A DNA stretch of 64,000 nt, from contig NZ_LT985980.1 of NCBI RefSeq assembly GCF_900291985.1, forward strand, positions 1,928,001-1,992,000. Direction: 5' to 3'. The stretch comes from Lysinibacillus timonensis. Lineage in GTDB: Bacteria; Bacillota; Bacilli; Bacillales_A; Planococcaceae. Within the stretch, counting starts at the first letter, position 1; each line of letters begins with the position of its first letter. A program made the translations under genes and the position numbers. Under the pieces are notes generated by a model. The model saw nothing but the letters and a program-made list of their open reading frames with translations, had not been told where the DNA came from and made no database searches. Shown here piece after piece: positions 47,261 to 57,714 of this stretch.

Positions 47261-47989
47261 TTAAATTGCCGTTTTCGTTTTACCAAAGTATGCCTCTTGA
47301 ACTTTTGGATCATTTAAAAGTTCTGATGAGGTACCAGATATTACAATCTGACCATGTGCAAGGACACAACCGCGATCCGCTACTTTTAAAGCCGCTTTTA
47401 CATTTTGTTCTACTACAATAATCGTTACCCCACGTTCATCACAAAGCCTTCTTAATAGTTGCATTATGTCTTTAACAATTAAAGGTGCAAGCCCTAATGA
47501 AGGTTCATCAAGCATCAATACATTCGGATTTGCCATTAGACCACGCCCGATTGCTAGCATTTGTTGTTCTCCTCCTGACAGTAATCCGCCAGGACGGTTT
47601 AACATCGATTGTAATCGAGGGAATAACTCTAATACTTCTTCATATTCCTGGTGGACCTTTTTATGATCCCTGCGATAGCGATGATAAGCACCGAGCATAA
47701 GGTTATCTTTTACGGATAATGAGGAAAATATTTGGCGACGTTCTGGTACTAAACATATACCTTGAGACACCATCTTTTGCACTCCCAGTTTTGTTACTTC
47801 TTTATCCTTATATTCGATTGTTCCTTCGCTCGCTTTATATACACCTGCTAATGTTCCAAGTAGTGTACTTTTACCAGCACCATTCGACCCAACAATGGCC
47901 AATAGCTCTCCTTCTGAAAGTTCAAAATCAATGCCCTTTAAAACATGTAAATAACCATGATGGGTGTGTAAATTGCTAACTTTAAGCAT
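47261..47989 (-). CDS. livF: Branched-chain amino-acid-type ABC transporter ATPase LivF
   Basis: A 242-residue ATPase with Walker A GSNGAGKST, signature LSGGEQQMLAIGRGL and Walker B VLMLDEPSLGLAP, which is the LivF form. ATG 47989 is the likely start: it overlaps the livG stop (ATGCTTAA) and gives the family N-terminus MLKVSNLHTHHG. Last gene of livK-H-M-G-F. Confidence 0.92.
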   Translation of the reverse strand: MLKVSNLHTHHGYLHVLKGIDFELSEGELLAIVGSNGAGKSTLLGTLAGVYKASEGTIEYKDKEVTKLGVQKMVSQGICLVPERRQIFSSLSVKDNLMLGAYHRYRRDHKKVHQEYEEVLELFPRLQSMLNRPGGLLSGGEQQMLAIGRGLMANPNVLMLDEPSLGLAPLIVKDIMQLLRRLCDERGVTIIVVEQNVKAALKVADRGCVLAHGQIVISGTSSELLNDPKVQEAYFGKTKTAI

Positions 47990-48779
47990 ATATCTCAACA
48001 CCTTCTTCCTCTGCATCCCCTAAGTAGGCAGCAACTACTTGTGGATTTTTGTATATTTCATCTGGTGTTCCTTCCCCTATTTTCACCCCATTATCAATAA
48101 CAACAATGCGATCCGATATGGACATAACCGTTTCCATATCGTGTTCAACAAATAAAAAAGTCATACCGTGATTTCTCATGTTTAAAATGACTTCAACTAG
48201 CTGTCTAGATTCTTCCGAGTTAAGACCCGCCATTGGCTCATCGAGTAGGATTAGTTTAGGATTGGATATTGCTGCACGAGCAATTTCAAGTAAACGCTGG
48301 CTACCATATGGTAAACGATCTGCCATCTCGTAAGCTAAGTCACTTATTCCTACAGCTTGTAATGCTTCCAGTGCAAGTTCCATGGTCCTAATTTCTTCTT
48401 TTTTCACATTTGGTAATCTTAATCCTGCTGTTAAAATATTCGTTTTCATCGTTAAATGGGCACCTGTCATGACATTTTCAATCACCGTCATATTATCGAA
48501 AACTTCAAGGTTTTGAAAAGTACGTGTCATACCCATTTTGGCAATTTGATATGGTTTTTTCCGATTAATGAGCTTATCTTGGAAATAGATATTACCTGAT
48601 GAACTTGGTAGTACACCTGTAATCATATTAAACAGGGTTGACTTTCCCGCACCATTAGGGCCAATAACTGCAAAAATTTCTCCTTCTGTAACGGAAAACG
48701 AAACACGATTGACTGCAACAACCCCACCAAAAGACTTCGTTAAATTCTCTACTTTCAGGATTTGATTTTTACTACTCAT
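47982..48779 (-). CDS. livG: Branched-chain amino-acid-type ABC transporter ATPase LivG
   Basis: A 265-residue ATPase with Walker A GPNGAGKST, RTFQNLEVFDNMTVIENV (LivG type) and Walker B LILLDEPMAGLN. The expected C-terminal LivG tail (YKNPQVVAAYLG) is present. It overlaps livM by 4 bp. Confidence 0.93.
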   Translation of the reverse strand: MSSKNQILKVENLTKSFGGVVAVNRVSFSVTEGEIFAVIGPNGAGKSTLFNMITGVLPSSSGNIYFQDKLINRKKPYQIAKMGMTRTFQNLEVFDNMTVIENVMTGAHLTMKTNILTAGLRLPNVKKEEIRTMELALEALQAVGISDLAYEMADRLPYGSQRLLEIARAAISNPKLILLDEPMAGLNSEESRQLVEVILNMRNHGMTFLFVEHDMETVMSISDRIVVIDNGVKIGEGTPDEIYKNPQVVAAYLGDAEEEGVEIYA

Positions 48780-49828
48780 TTATTGTCACCTCCGGATACA
48801 TTTGCTGAGACAGATTGAAGTGTACCACTAGTAGTTCTTTTTCTCTTAAACTTGGAAACTATTTTTTCGAATTGCGGTACTAAACCATTCGGCATATAGA
48901 TTAATGTTATGACGAGTAAAATACCGAAGAATACGATTTCAAACTCGCCCCCAACGTTCGGTAAAAGTATAGGGATATAATGCTTTAAAAGCTCATCTAA
49001 TAAAACATACGTTGCAGCACCTACAACAGATCCCCAAATATTCCCCTTGCCGCCCATTATGACCATAATTAAAAAGAAAATAGACGTATTAGCTACAAAT
49101 AAGTCCGGATTAATAAACGAAACATAATGAGCTAGCAGTGACCCAGACACGGAAGCAAAAATAGCACTTAATACAAAGATTTGTAGCTTATAACTCATTA
49201 AATTAATACCTACAGCATCCGCTGCAACTTCACTTCCTTCAATAGATCTTAAGCCACGTCCAATACGAGAATGGATAATATTGCGTGTAAATAATATTGC
49301 AAGTAATACAAACACCCATATCAAATAAAAATAGCTTACATCAGTAATAAATTCATAGCCAAATAAACGAATAGGAGGAATTCCAAAGAATCCATTTGAA
49401 CCTCCTGTAATTGTATCTAGCTCCTTAAATAAGGTATAAACGATAATACCGAATCCAAGAGTCGCTAGCGCTAAATAGTACCCTTTTAATTTGAATGTTG
49501 GAATCCCGACAATCAATGCCACAATCGCAGATATCAAAGCTCCAACAAGTATCGCTAGCCATGGATTTAAACCATAAGTGCCTGTTAATACTGCTGATGT
49601 ATAAGCTCCAATACCGTAAAACGCTGCATGTCCTAAGGAAATTTGCCCTGCATAACCCGTTAAGGTTGTGAGCCCAATACAAACAAGTGCATAAAATCCG
49701 ATCATGGTTAAAATTGAGAATATATAATTAGAAGAAGTGACTAATGGTAAACTGAACAACAAAGCAAAAATAATGCCAGGACCCAAAAGACTATTATTAT
49801 ATATCCTTTTTAAACTCTTACCCTTCAT
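48776..49828 (-). CDS. livM: Branched-chain amino-acid-type ABC transporter permease LivM
   Basis: A 350-residue permease with about nine TM segments and the LivM signature LTGYAGQISLGHAAFYGIGAYTSA. A hydrophilic 35-residue tail follows the membrane part. GGGGGA is the ribosome site. It forms the channel with LivH. Confidence 0.92.
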   Translation of the reverse strand: MKGKSLKRIYNNSLLGPGIIFALLFSLPLVTSSNYIFSILTMIGFYALVCIGLTTLTGYAGQISLGHAAFYGIGAYTSAVLTGTYGLNPWLAILVGALISAIVALIVGIPTFKLKGYYLALATLGFGIIVYTLFKELDTITGGSNGFFGIPPIRLFGYEFITDVSYFYLIWVFVLLAILFTRNIIHSRIGRGLRSIEGSEVAADAVGINLMSYKLQIFVLSAIFASVSGSLLAHYVSFINPDLFVANTSIFFLIMVIMGGKGNIWGSVVGAATYVLLDELLKHYIPILLPNVGGEFEIVFFGILLVITLIYMPNGLVPQFEKIVSKFKRKRTTSGTLQSVSANVSGGDNK

Positions 49829-49840
49829 CAGTGAATCCCC

Positions 49841-50722
49841 CTATACACGTTTTCCTGATGCTTTTGCAAATAACCCCTCTGGCTTAATAAATAAAATAAG
49901 CAACAAGAAAGAGAACACGACAACATCTTTTAATCCGGAAGACCATAATCCTTCAGTAAAAGCCTCAATAATTCCAATTAAGAATGCCCCTGCAATAGCA
50001 GCTGGTGCATTTGTTAACCCACCAATTACAGCAGCTACGAATGCCTTAATTCCTAACATCATTCCCATATCATAAGTAGCACCTGAAATTGGCGCTATGA
50101 CTGTACCAGCTAATGCACCGATACCCGCGCTCACAATAACTGCTAGTAGTGACATTTTCTCGGGGTTTATGCCCATTAAACGAGCAGCAAAAGGATTTAC
50201 TACACAAGCTGTAAGTGATTTGCCTACAAACGTGTTATTAAAGAAGTACATCATTAAAATTAATATGATTATTGTGATACCGACTGCCCAAATATTTTGA
50301 GGTAATAATACGGCATCTAAGAAAGTGATTGGCGTATTATCAGTAAATGGCGGTAACGTATGAACTTGCGTACCCCAAATTAATATGGCTAAACCACGCA
50401 ACGCAATCGAAACACCAATTGTAATAATAATAAGTGTCGTAACCGATGATTTTCGTGCTGTGTGGATTGCTGTTCTTTCAAAAATCCCACCAATTGCCGC
50501 AACAATGATAATACTGAGTATAATTGCTATAAATAACGGTACATTCATGTTGATTAGAGAAATACTAATGAGTGCCCCCAACATAGCGAACTCACCCTGT
50601 GCAAAGTTTAAAATTCCTGTAACGTTATAAATGACAACAAAACCAACAGCAATTAAGGCGTAAATGGCTCCGAGCGTTAAACCTGAAAACAGTAGTTGAA
50701 GCATTTGAGATAGAACTTCCAT
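49841..50722 (-). CDS. livH: Branched-chain amino-acid-type ABC transporter permease LivH
   Basis: A 293-residue permease with about eight TM segments. NVTGILNFAQGEFAMLGALI is the LivH signature. It lies 12 bp before livM, and 80 bp after the binding-protein gene. Confidence 0.92.
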   Translation of the reverse strand: MEVLSQMLQLLFSGLTLGAIYALIAVGFVVIYNVTGILNFAQGEFAMLGALISISLINMNVPLFIAIILSIIIVAAIGGIFERTAIHTARKSSVTTLIIITIGVSIALRGLAILIWGTQVHTLPPFTDNTPITFLDAVLLPQNIWAVGITIIILILMMYFFNNTFVGKSLTACVVNPFAARLMGINPEKMSLLAVIVSAGIGALAGTVIAPISGATYDMGMMLGIKAFVAAVIGGLTNAPAAIAGAFLIGIIEAFTEGLWSSGLKDVVVFSFLLLILFIKPEGLFAKASGKRV

Positions 50723-50802
50723 AATTGGATCCCCCCTTATAAATTTGAAAAATAATGAGCATTGAATAAATCACAATGCCCATTATCGCTTACTTTTCCA
50801 TA

Positions 50803-52017
50803 TTAATTTTCAAGAACCCATTTTCCATTCACAATTCGAACCATTTCAAAACTATCAGGAGCTAGACCCATATGATCTTCCGGTGTAATATTAAATACAC
50901 CTGTTACACCTACATACTCTCCTAACTCATTTTCGATATAATCCCGAATAGCCGCTCTGTCTGTACCTTTTGCTTCAATTGCCTTTACGGCAATATTGAA
51001 TCCATCAGCTGCATACGTACCAAATGTACTTGCAGGTTTATTGTATTTATCTGTATATTGTTGACTGTAGTTTACTAACAATTCTTTCTGTGGATTCGAA
51101 TTATCCAAGCTGTCAGCAACAAGTAATTTACCAGAAGGTAAAACAACATCATTAGCTGCATCACCGGCAACATCAATAAATTGCTCTGTTGCAATTCCAT
51201 GGCTTGCCAAAATAGGCATTTCTAATGCTAGTTCACGGATATTTTTTATTACAACTGCAGAGTCTTGAACCGTCCCCCATACAATAATCGCCTCAGGGTT
51301 TTCCATTTTCACACGTGTTAAAAGTGGTTTTGCATCTTTTACAGTTGCTTCGAATTCATCTTCTACTACTGCTTCAATTCCATACTCTGGTGCATATTTC
51401 TTAAATTCATCATGTCCACCTGTACCATATGAATTCGCAGAATTTAACCAAGCCACTTTTGTTAAGTTTTTCTCTTTCAAATATTTTAGAATACGTTCAA
51501 CAGCTAACTGATCATCTTGTGGCATTTTAAATACCCATTTACGCGCATTCCCATTCTCATCAACATACACTTGTTTACTTGCCGCAAGAGAGATATAAGG
51601 TGTTTCATACTGCTCTGCAAGTGGTAGCATTGCTAGTGCATTCCCACTAATCGTTCCTCCAATAACAACTGTCGCACCATCTTGTGTAAGCGCTTTTTTC
51701 ATAGCCAATATTGCTTGGTTTTGATCTGACCGATCGTCATATGTGATTAGTTCTATTGGTTGACCATTAATGCCACCAGCAGCATTTTTCTCTTCTACTA
51801 ACATTTTAATGGTTTCTAATTCTGGCTCACCTAGTGCCGCAGCGTTCCCAGAAGATGAGAAGATTCCTACGATCTTAATTGGTTCGCCATCGCCACTAGA
51901 TTCTGATGTTGATTGATTTTCGGTAGATGTAGATTCCGTTGAAGTTTCTGATGAATTACAAGCAGCTAATACCAACAACATCAGCAGGCCAATAAGAATA
52001 AAATATACCTTTTTCAC
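50803..52017 (-). CDS. Liv-type ABC transporter substrate-binding lipoprotein
   Basis: A lipoprotein of about 404 residues with signal peptide and lipobox LAAC, a Ser/Thr-rich linker, then a type I periplasmic-binding fold (VGIFSSSGNAAALGEPELETIK; ITYDDRSDQNQAILAMKKAL). Such proteins bind branched-chain amino acids, amides, or aromatic acids. The last is attractive beside paa genes, but not shown. Start GTG 52017 with AGGGG eight bases upstream is preferred to 52026. Confidence 0.9.
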   Translation of the reverse strand: MKKVYFILIGLLMLLVLAACNSSETSTESTSTENQSTSESSGDGEPIKIVGIFSSSGNAAALGEPELETIKMLVEEKNAAGGINGQPIELITYDDRSDQNQAILAMKKALTQDGATVVIGGTISGNALAMLPLAEQYETPYISLAASKQVYVDENGNARKWVFKMPQDDQLAVERILKYLKEKNLTKVAWLNSANSYGTGGHDEFKKYAPEYGIEAVVEDEFEATVKDAKPLLTRVKMENPEAIIVWGTVQDSAVVIKNIRELALEMPILASHGIATEQFIDVAGDAANDVVLPSGKLLVADSLDNSNPQKELLVNYSQQYTDKYNKPASTFGTYAADGFNIAVKAIEAKGTDRAAIRDYIENELGEYVGVTGVFNITPEDHMGLAPDSFEMVRIVNGKWVLEN

Positions 52018-52599
52018 TATAAACACCCCTAATTTCTTTTATATTTCGAGTTAGCAAATTACCCAGCCCCTTTTCTGACTAATTCACCTCACCCTAGTTA
52101 ATACCCATGAAGTTTAGAAATTCTTACTTCATTTATAGATTTCAATCCCTAGCAGTATATAGCTATCCATAGAAGAAAGGTGCAATTTCGAGAGAATGTT
52201 TATAAAAATGTAGATATTCTATTAATATTATTGCTTACCGAGAAGATTAACATGTTTCAGTAAATATTTTAAATACTTAATAAGTTAATCTTTTTATAGA
52301 ATACATACTTAAAAAGTATAATGAATTATCCTCGATAAATTTAAATTCAGTTATATTGTATTGTTTTGCATTTGTTTCTGACTATCCACCTGATGTAAAG
52401 TTTCATTATGGACGTTAACTTATAAGACTTTCACTCATTATCTACTTGTATTTTCCCACTGTTATCAACAAGTAACAAAAAATATGACTACAGTATTTAA
52501 TATGTTATATCCTACTCAGAACATATTTGTGTTATCATACTAAATAGATATGCAATTTTCATAATTGTCTGTAAAATTTATATGCTAGGAGGAGACTAG
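52018..52599. other. Long divergent intergenic region between the liv operon and a LysR gene
   Basis: No gene is seen in these 580 bp. Structures noted: inverted repeat AAGATTAAC (52243-52251) / GTTAATCTT (52284-52292); palindrome ATACTT-AAA-AAGTAT (52305-52319); a possible liv promoter on the minus strand, TTGCAC (52185-52180) and TATATA (52161-52156) at 18 bp. These may be LysR or promoter elements. Confidence 0.45.
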
Positions 52600-53505
52600 A
52601 TGGATTTAAGGCAATTACAGTATTTCGTTACAATTGTTGAAGAGGGACAGATAACAAAGGCTGCAAAAAAACTTCATATGGCACAACCGCCACTTAGTCA
52701 CCAACTCAAATTAATAGAACTAGAACTTGGTTGTAAGTTATTTGATCGTCATGGACGAAATATTTATCTAACTGAATCTGGAAGTATCTTATACGAAAAA
52801 GCAAAATCTTTACTATCACTTTTTGAAGATTCAATGTTTGAAGTGAAGGAGGTTGGGAAAGGTGTAAAAGGCTTACTTTCTATTGGAATTGACCCAACTT
52901 GCCAATCCTATGTTATAGACAAAATCATTTCCATGAACAAACAATATCCAAACATACAATATAAATTAATAGAAGGTGATACGTTAGTCTTGACCGAAAA
53001 ATTAGAACAGAAAGATATAGACATAGCGATTATCCAATCCCCCATCGAAGATGATCGGTTCGAATCGATTTCTTTAGAACCTGATCCATACGTGTTAGTA
53101 GCACCTGAAAATTATAATTTGAAAGGCCCCATAAAGGTTAATAGCATAAAGGAATTACCATTTCTCTCATTTTTCCGTAACCGTAAATGCAATACTTTTA
53201 AAATGATTAATGATGAATTTAGAAAACACGGTTTCACTCCTAACATTGTCTGTGACTGTATTGATCTTGCCATGATTGTATCACTCATCAAGGAAGGATT
53301 AGGTGTAACCATCTTACCACGGACTAGTCTCAATAGATTTGACAAGGATGGTCTCAAGATACTTGAATTTGTAAATTTAGGTATCCAATCAAAAGCGATG
53401 GTCATTTGGCATAATAACCGTTACTTATCAAAAAATGTACGAAACTTTATTCATTTATTTACGGAGAACAAAACTGCACCAGATAAAATCTATATTTCCT
53501 TATAA
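52600..53505 (+). CDS. LysR-family transcriptional regulator
   Basis: N-terminal LysR winged helix (DLRQLQYFVTIVEEGQITKAAKKLHMAQPPLSHQLKLIE) and an effector domain of the CatM/BenM-like length; 301 residues in total. GGAGGAG precedes ATG. It is divergent from the liv operon, so it probably controls it. Its ligand is unknown; amino acid or aromatic acid are both possible. Confidence 0.9.
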   Translation: MDLRQLQYFVTIVEEGQITKAAKKLHMAQPPLSHQLKLIELELGCKLFDRHGRNIYLTESGSILYEKAKSLLSLFEDSMFEVKEVGKGVKGLLSIGIDPTCQSYVIDKIISMNKQYPNIQYKLIEGDTLVLTEKLEQKDIDIAIIQSPIEDDRFESISLEPDPYVLVAPENYNLKGPIKVNSIKELPFLSFFRNRKCNTFKMINDEFRKHGFTPNIVCDCIDLAMIVSLIKEGLGVTILPRTSLNRFDKDGLKILEFVNLGIQSKAMVIWHNNRYLSKNVRNFIHLFTENKTAPDKIYISL

Positions 53506-53559
53506 GAGATGTAATTTATATTTCTAACATGGAAGTGCCTCTATTCATATGTTGATTAA

Positions 53560-53602
53560 ATGGACAGTATTCTTAAATAAATGTTTCAGAATGCTGTCCA
53601 TT
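53560..53602. terminator. Terminator between the LysR gene and tatC
   Basis: A 12-bp stem GGACAGTATTCT/AGAATGCTGTCC (one G-T pair) between convergent genes; only a weak T-run follows. Confidence 0.6.
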
Positions 53603-53736
53603 TCTATATTCACATATGAGTTACGATTTAGAATAAATAAAAAAGTACCTATGCGATTAAAGTTAATCTACATACGTACTTTAATATTGGATTTCAATTT
53701 TGAACTTTTCAACTTTCACGCATTAAAATAAGCTAC

Positions 53737-54567
53737 TTATGATTTTTGATTGCTCATATTTTCAATTTGTCTTCGTTGCTCCGCAAGTAATGCTTCAACT
53801 AGTTGACGTTCATTTTCTTTCTTTTCTTCAAGTTGTCTTTGTTCTTCTGCTTTTAAAAATTTACTATAACCAGCTCGAGCAATCATAATACTTATTTCAT
53901 ATAAAACAAACAGCGGTATCGAAATAATTATATATGACACAATATCAGGCGGCGCAAGTAGTACTGCTAATACAAATAATACAAAGTAAGAATACTTACG
54001 GAACTTTATCATAAGTTGTGGATTTAATATACCAAGTCTCGCTAAGAAAAGTGTCACCACTGGTAATTGGAAAATAAACCCGAAAGGTACTACTAATTTA
54101 AATAAAAATGAGAAATATTCGTTAATACCAATTGTTTGTTCTATTTCTAGTCTATCCGACAAATTCATCATGAAGTTTAAAACGCTTGGAAATAAAACAA
54201 AATATGCAAATGCTAGTCCAGCTATAAACAACAAAAATGCATATGGAATATATTTTAATGTTGCTTTACGTTCAGACTCTAGCAAACCGGGCGTGATAAA
54301 TGCCCATAACTGATATAAAATAACCGGCGAAGTAATGACCAAAGAAATGATAAAGGTTATTTGTAAATATACTGCTAATGGATCTGTTACATTAAATGCA
54401 TTTAAAGTTAGTTTCTCCGCTTCTTCACTATGTTGAATAAATTTAATTACCGGTTCTGCAAAATAGAAGCCAGCAAACAATGATAGAATGAAAATGACCG
54501 CGCAAACAATTAGACGATTTCTCAATTCCTCTATATGTTCAACTACAGTTTGTTCTTTTGTATTCAT
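53737..54567 (-). CDS. tatC: Sec-independent protein translocase TatC
   Basis: Six TM segments, with the family N-terminus VVEHIEELRNRLIVC and LWAFITPGLLESERK. 276 residues, which includes an unusually long charged C-terminal tail (about 35 residues, ending EQRRQIENMSNQKS). Works with TatA to export folded proteins bearing twin-arginine signals. Follows tatA in the same direction. Confidence 0.95.
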   Translation of the reverse strand: MNTKEQTVVEHIEELRNRLIVCAVIFILSLFAGFYFAEPVIKFIQHSEEAEKLTLNAFNVTDPLAVYLQITFIISLVITSPVILYQLWAFITPGLLESERKATLKYIPYAFLLFIAGLAFAYFVLFPSVLNFMMNLSDRLEIEQTIGINEYFSFLFKLVVPFGFIFQLPVVTLFLARLGILNPQLMIKFRKYSYFVLFVLAVLLAPPDIVSYIIISIPLFVLYEISIMIARAGYSKFLKAEEQRQLEEKKENERQLVEALLAEQRRQIENMSNQKS

Positions 54568-54586
54568 AAATTAGAACATCCTTAAA

Positions 54587-54835
54587 TTACTTAACATTTT
54601 CTTCTTTATTATTCTCGACCTTTTGGATTGTAGTATCTTTATGTTCAATGATATTTTTCTTCGAATCATCGTCGTCATCATCAATTAACCCTTTTGTACC
54701 CTTTTTAAACTCACGTAGAGTCGTACCAAACGCTCTACCAAGTTCAGGCAACTTCTTAGGTCCAAAAATTAACAATGCTACGATTGCTATTATGACGATA
54801 GACATTGGCCCGATTGCATTTAAATGCACTACCAT
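54587..54835 (-). CDS. tatA: Sec-independent protein translocase TatA
   Basis: An 82-residue protein: one TM helix (about 8-27), then LIFGPKKLPELGRAFGTTLREFKKG, the TatA amphipathic helix. The acidic stretch DDDDDD follows. GAGGGGG precedes the ATG. Upstream of tatC by 19 bp, forming a minimal TatA-TatC pair as in Bacillus. Confidence 0.95.
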   Translation of the reverse strand: MVVHLNAIGPMSIVIIAIVALLIFGPKKLPELGRAFGTTLREFKKGTKGLIDDDDDDSKKNIIEHKDTTIQKVENNKEENVK

Positions 54836-54920
54836 GCTTGTTAACCCCCTCTATTATATGTATTAATTTTATCGCAATTTAAAGTCTATTGCTAATATAT
54901 TAATGTGAATTCTTTTCGTC

Positions 54921-55550
54921 TTAACTATTGCGGATTAAGTAAATAAGTGCCTCTAATTCAACGGATAGATCTATATTCATGATCTTCATGGAATCTGGTG
55001 CATTTAGTCTAACCGGTGTGAAGTTTAATATCCCTTTTGCATCAATAGTTATTAGTCGATCTGTAATTTCTTGAGCAGATCGAGATGGTACGGTTAGAAT
55101 AGCTAATTCCACATTATATTTCTTGTACATTTCTTCCAGTCGATCCGGATGGTAAACTGGAATTCCGTTCACTTCACTTCCATCCATCGGTGCTTTTGAG
55201 TCAAACGCCACAACTATTCTAGTATTATGGTTTTTTTGGAAGTTGTATTTTAAAAATGCATTTCCTAAATTCCCTACTCCTATTAACGCAACATTTGCAC
55301 CATCATCTTGATCGAGTGTTCGTCTAAAAAATTCTAACAAATACAAAACGTCATACCCGTATCCTTTTTTACCCAGTGCACCAAAGTAAGAAAAATCTCT
55401 TCTTATCGTTGCGGAATCGATTTTCATCGCTTCACTTAATTCTTGCGACGAAATACGTCTTTTTCCTTCATTTGCAAGGTTTTGCAAAAATCGATAATAA
55501 AGTGGAAGCCTTTTTGTAGTAGCTTGTGGAATTTTTAATTCTTGTTTCAC
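54921..55550 (-). CDS. rex: Redox-sensing transcriptional repressor Rex
   Basis: About 209 residues. A winged helix (about 1-75, [25 protein letters not shown] and [20 protein letters not shown]) is followed by a Rossmann domain with [12 protein letters not shown] for NADH. Rex represses fermentative and respiratory genes when NADH is low. Start GTG 55550 is preferred (GGGGG seven bases before); the frame is open to 55568. An imperfect palindrome GTGAATTTTCAC at 55629-55640 in front of rex could be autoregulatory, but it departs from the Rex consensus. Confidence 0.95.
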   Translation of the reverse strand: MKQELKIPQATTKRLPLYYRFLQNLANEGKRRISSQELSEAMKIDSATIRRDFSYFGALGKKGYGYDVLYLLEFFRRTLDQDDGANVALIGVGNLGNAFLKYNFQKNHNTRIVVAFDSKAPMDGSEVNGIPVYHPDRLEEMYKKYNVELAILTVPSRSAQEITDRLITIDAKGILNFTPVRLNAPDSMKIMNIDLSVELEALIYLIRNS

Positions 55551-55766
55551 ATAGTATCCCCCATTCAATTTCCCTTGACAAAGTACCGACGATTAGAATC
55601 ATCGATTATTACTTATTATTATAATAAAGTGAATTTTCACAAAATAAAAGTACAACAAGTGGAAATCGTACTCATATTACTAAACATATTTAAATAAGTA
55701 AAGCATTCACATTGCATGAAGCATTCATCATCCATTAAACTATGGATAGTGAACTGAGGTGTAATC

Positions 55767-57707
55767 ATGATTGTTTTACAAGTAAATCAATTATATAAAT
55801 CATTTGTAACAGATGAAATCTTAAGCGGTGTTAAATTAGAAGTTCAACATAGGGATCGTGTTGCATTAGTTGGAAGAAACGGTGCTGGTAAATCTACATT
55901 ATTAAAGATCATTGCTGGTCAATTGTCTTATGATTCCGGTGAGATTATTATTCCTAAAGACATTAAAATGGGCTATTTAGAACAACATACCGGAATTAAT
56001 TCTTCATTAAATATATGGGATGAAATGATGACCATTTTCTCAGAATTAAAATCCCAAGAAAAGAAATTACGGGATCTTGAGCAAAAGATGGCAGATCCAA
56101 CTGTATATGAAAATAGAGAACTTTACGAACGTGTTATGTCGGAATATGATCAATTACAACATGATTTTAAAGATGCTGGGGGGTATCAGTACGAAGCTGA
56201 TACGCGTTCTGTTTTACACGGAATGCAATTTTTCAAAGAAGACTATGAAAAGCCTATTACATCATTATCAGGTGGTCAAAGAACTCGTTTGGCTCTTGCC
56301 AAACTATTATTAAGTAAACCTGATTTACTTATATTAGACGAACCAACAAACCACTTAGATATTGAAACTCTTACTTGGCTCGAAAGTTATTTAAAAAGTT
56401 ATGAGGGGGCTATTTTAATTGTTTCCCATGACCGCTATTTCCTTGACCAACTTGTAACTATTGTATATGAAGTGTCAAGAACACAAGTTACAAAGTATGT
56501 AGGTAATTATAGCGCTTATCTTGATGAGAAAGCGAAGAATTATGAACGAGACATAAAAGCTTTCGAACGAGAGCAATCGGAAAAGGCAAAAATCGAGGCT
56601 TTTATTCAAAAAAATATCGCCCGCGCATCAACCACAAAAATGGCGCAAAGTCGTCGCAAAATGCTAGAACGCACTGAATGGATGGATGCACCAGACGGAG
56701 ACGAAAGATCCGCTAACTTTGGTTTTACAATTGAACGGCAAAGTGGAAATGATGTTCTATCAATTGATCAACTAACCGTTGGGTATGACAATAACCTTAT
56801 TTCTAAAAACATCTCAATGCGTATTTACAGAGAAGATCGCATTGCGCTTGTTGGGCCAAATGGAGTAGGGAAATCCACCCTTTTAAAAACGATTGTTAAA
56901 GACTTACCTATATTAAAGGGTGATATACGTTATGGAACAAATGTCCAAATCGGTTACTATGACCAAGAACAAGCAAAATTAACAAGTAACAAAACGGTTC
57001 TTAAAGAACTATGGGATGAATGGCCACTAATGAATGAAAAAGATATTCGTACCATTCTTGGCCAATTTCTGTTCAGTGGTGAGGATGTAAAAAAACCTGT
57101 TAACTCTCTATCTGGTGGGGAAAAAGCTCGTCTTGCACTTGCCAAATTAATGATGCAAAAATCAAATTTATTAGTACTAGACGAACCGACAAACCATTTA
57201 GATTTAGATAGCAAAGAAGTTTTGGAGAATGCATTAATTGATTATCCAGGAACGTTACTATTCGTTTCGCATGACCGGTATTTTATCAATCGAATTGCAA
57301 CAAAAGTAATTGAACTGTCTAGTACAGGCGCCTTTGAATATTTAGGCGATTTTGATTATTATCTAGAGAAAAAACAAGAGTTAGAAGAACTTGCTCAAAT
57401 GAAAGCTACAGCAAGTCGATCTACTGAGACTAATACCACAAAGTCTACCACTTCTCTTATTGATAAAGAAACAAAGAAAAGAGAACGCCAAATTAGACGT
57501 TCTATCGAACAAATTGAGAAGGATATGGCAGATCTCGAAGTAAAAATTAAAATTTTTGAGGAAGACTTATGCAACCCTGATATTTATCCTGATCATGAAA
57601 AAGTGGCACAAATACAAGCAAGTTTGGAAGATTTAAAATCAAATTATGAAGAATTAGAATTACAATGGATTGAGTTAAATGAGGAACTAGAGAAGATAAA
57701 CTCATAA
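55767..57707 (+). CDS. ydiF: ABC-F family ATPase (YdiF-like ribosome-associated factor)
   Basis: 646 residues with two ABC domains: GRNGAGKST and SGGQRTRLALAKLL in the first, GPNGVGKST and SGGEKARLALAKLM in the second, both ending in LDEPTNHLD. The linker between them and a C-terminal coiled coil of about 80 residues (KKRERQIRRSIEQIEKDM) match the Uup/YdiF type. No membrane domain. ABC-F proteins act on the ribosome. It is between rex and tsaD, as in B. subtilis. Confidence 0.93.
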   Translation: MIVLQVNQLYKSFVTDEILSGVKLEVQHRDRVALVGRNGAGKSTLLKIIAGQLSYDSGEIIIPKDIKMGYLEQHTGINSSLNIWDEMMTIFSELKSQEKKLRDLEQKMADPTVYENRELYERVMSEYDQLQHDFKDAGGYQYEADTRSVLHGMQFFKEDYEKPITSLSGGQRTRLALAKLLLSKPDLLILDEPTNHLDIETLTWLESYLKSYEGAILIVSHDRYFLDQLVTIVYEVSRTQVTKYVGNYSAYLDEKAKNYERDIKAFEREQSEKAKIEAFIQKNIARASTTKMAQSRRKMLERTEWMDAPDGDERSANFGFTIERQSGNDVLSIDQLTVGYDNNLISKNISMRIYREDRIALVGPNGVGKSTLLKTIVKDLPILKGDIRYGTNVQIGYYDQEQAKLTSNKTVLKELWDEWPLMNEKDIRTILGQFLFSGEDVKKPVNSLSGGEKARLALAKLMMQKSNLLVLDEPTNHLDLDSKEVLENALIDYPGTLLFVSHDRYFINRIATKVIELSSTGAFEYLGDFDYYLEKKQELEELAQMKATASRSTETNTTKSTTSLIDKETKKRERQIRRSIEQIEKDMADLEVKIKIFEEDLCNPDIYPDHEKVAQIQASLEDLKSNYEELELQWIELNEELEKINS

Positions 57708-57714
57708 AATTATC

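Noticed and set aside
55629..55642. Rex operator in front of rex
   Set aside because: GTGAATTTTCAC has only a 2-bp centre and lacks the TTGTGAA-N4-TTCACAA form; not listed as a feature.
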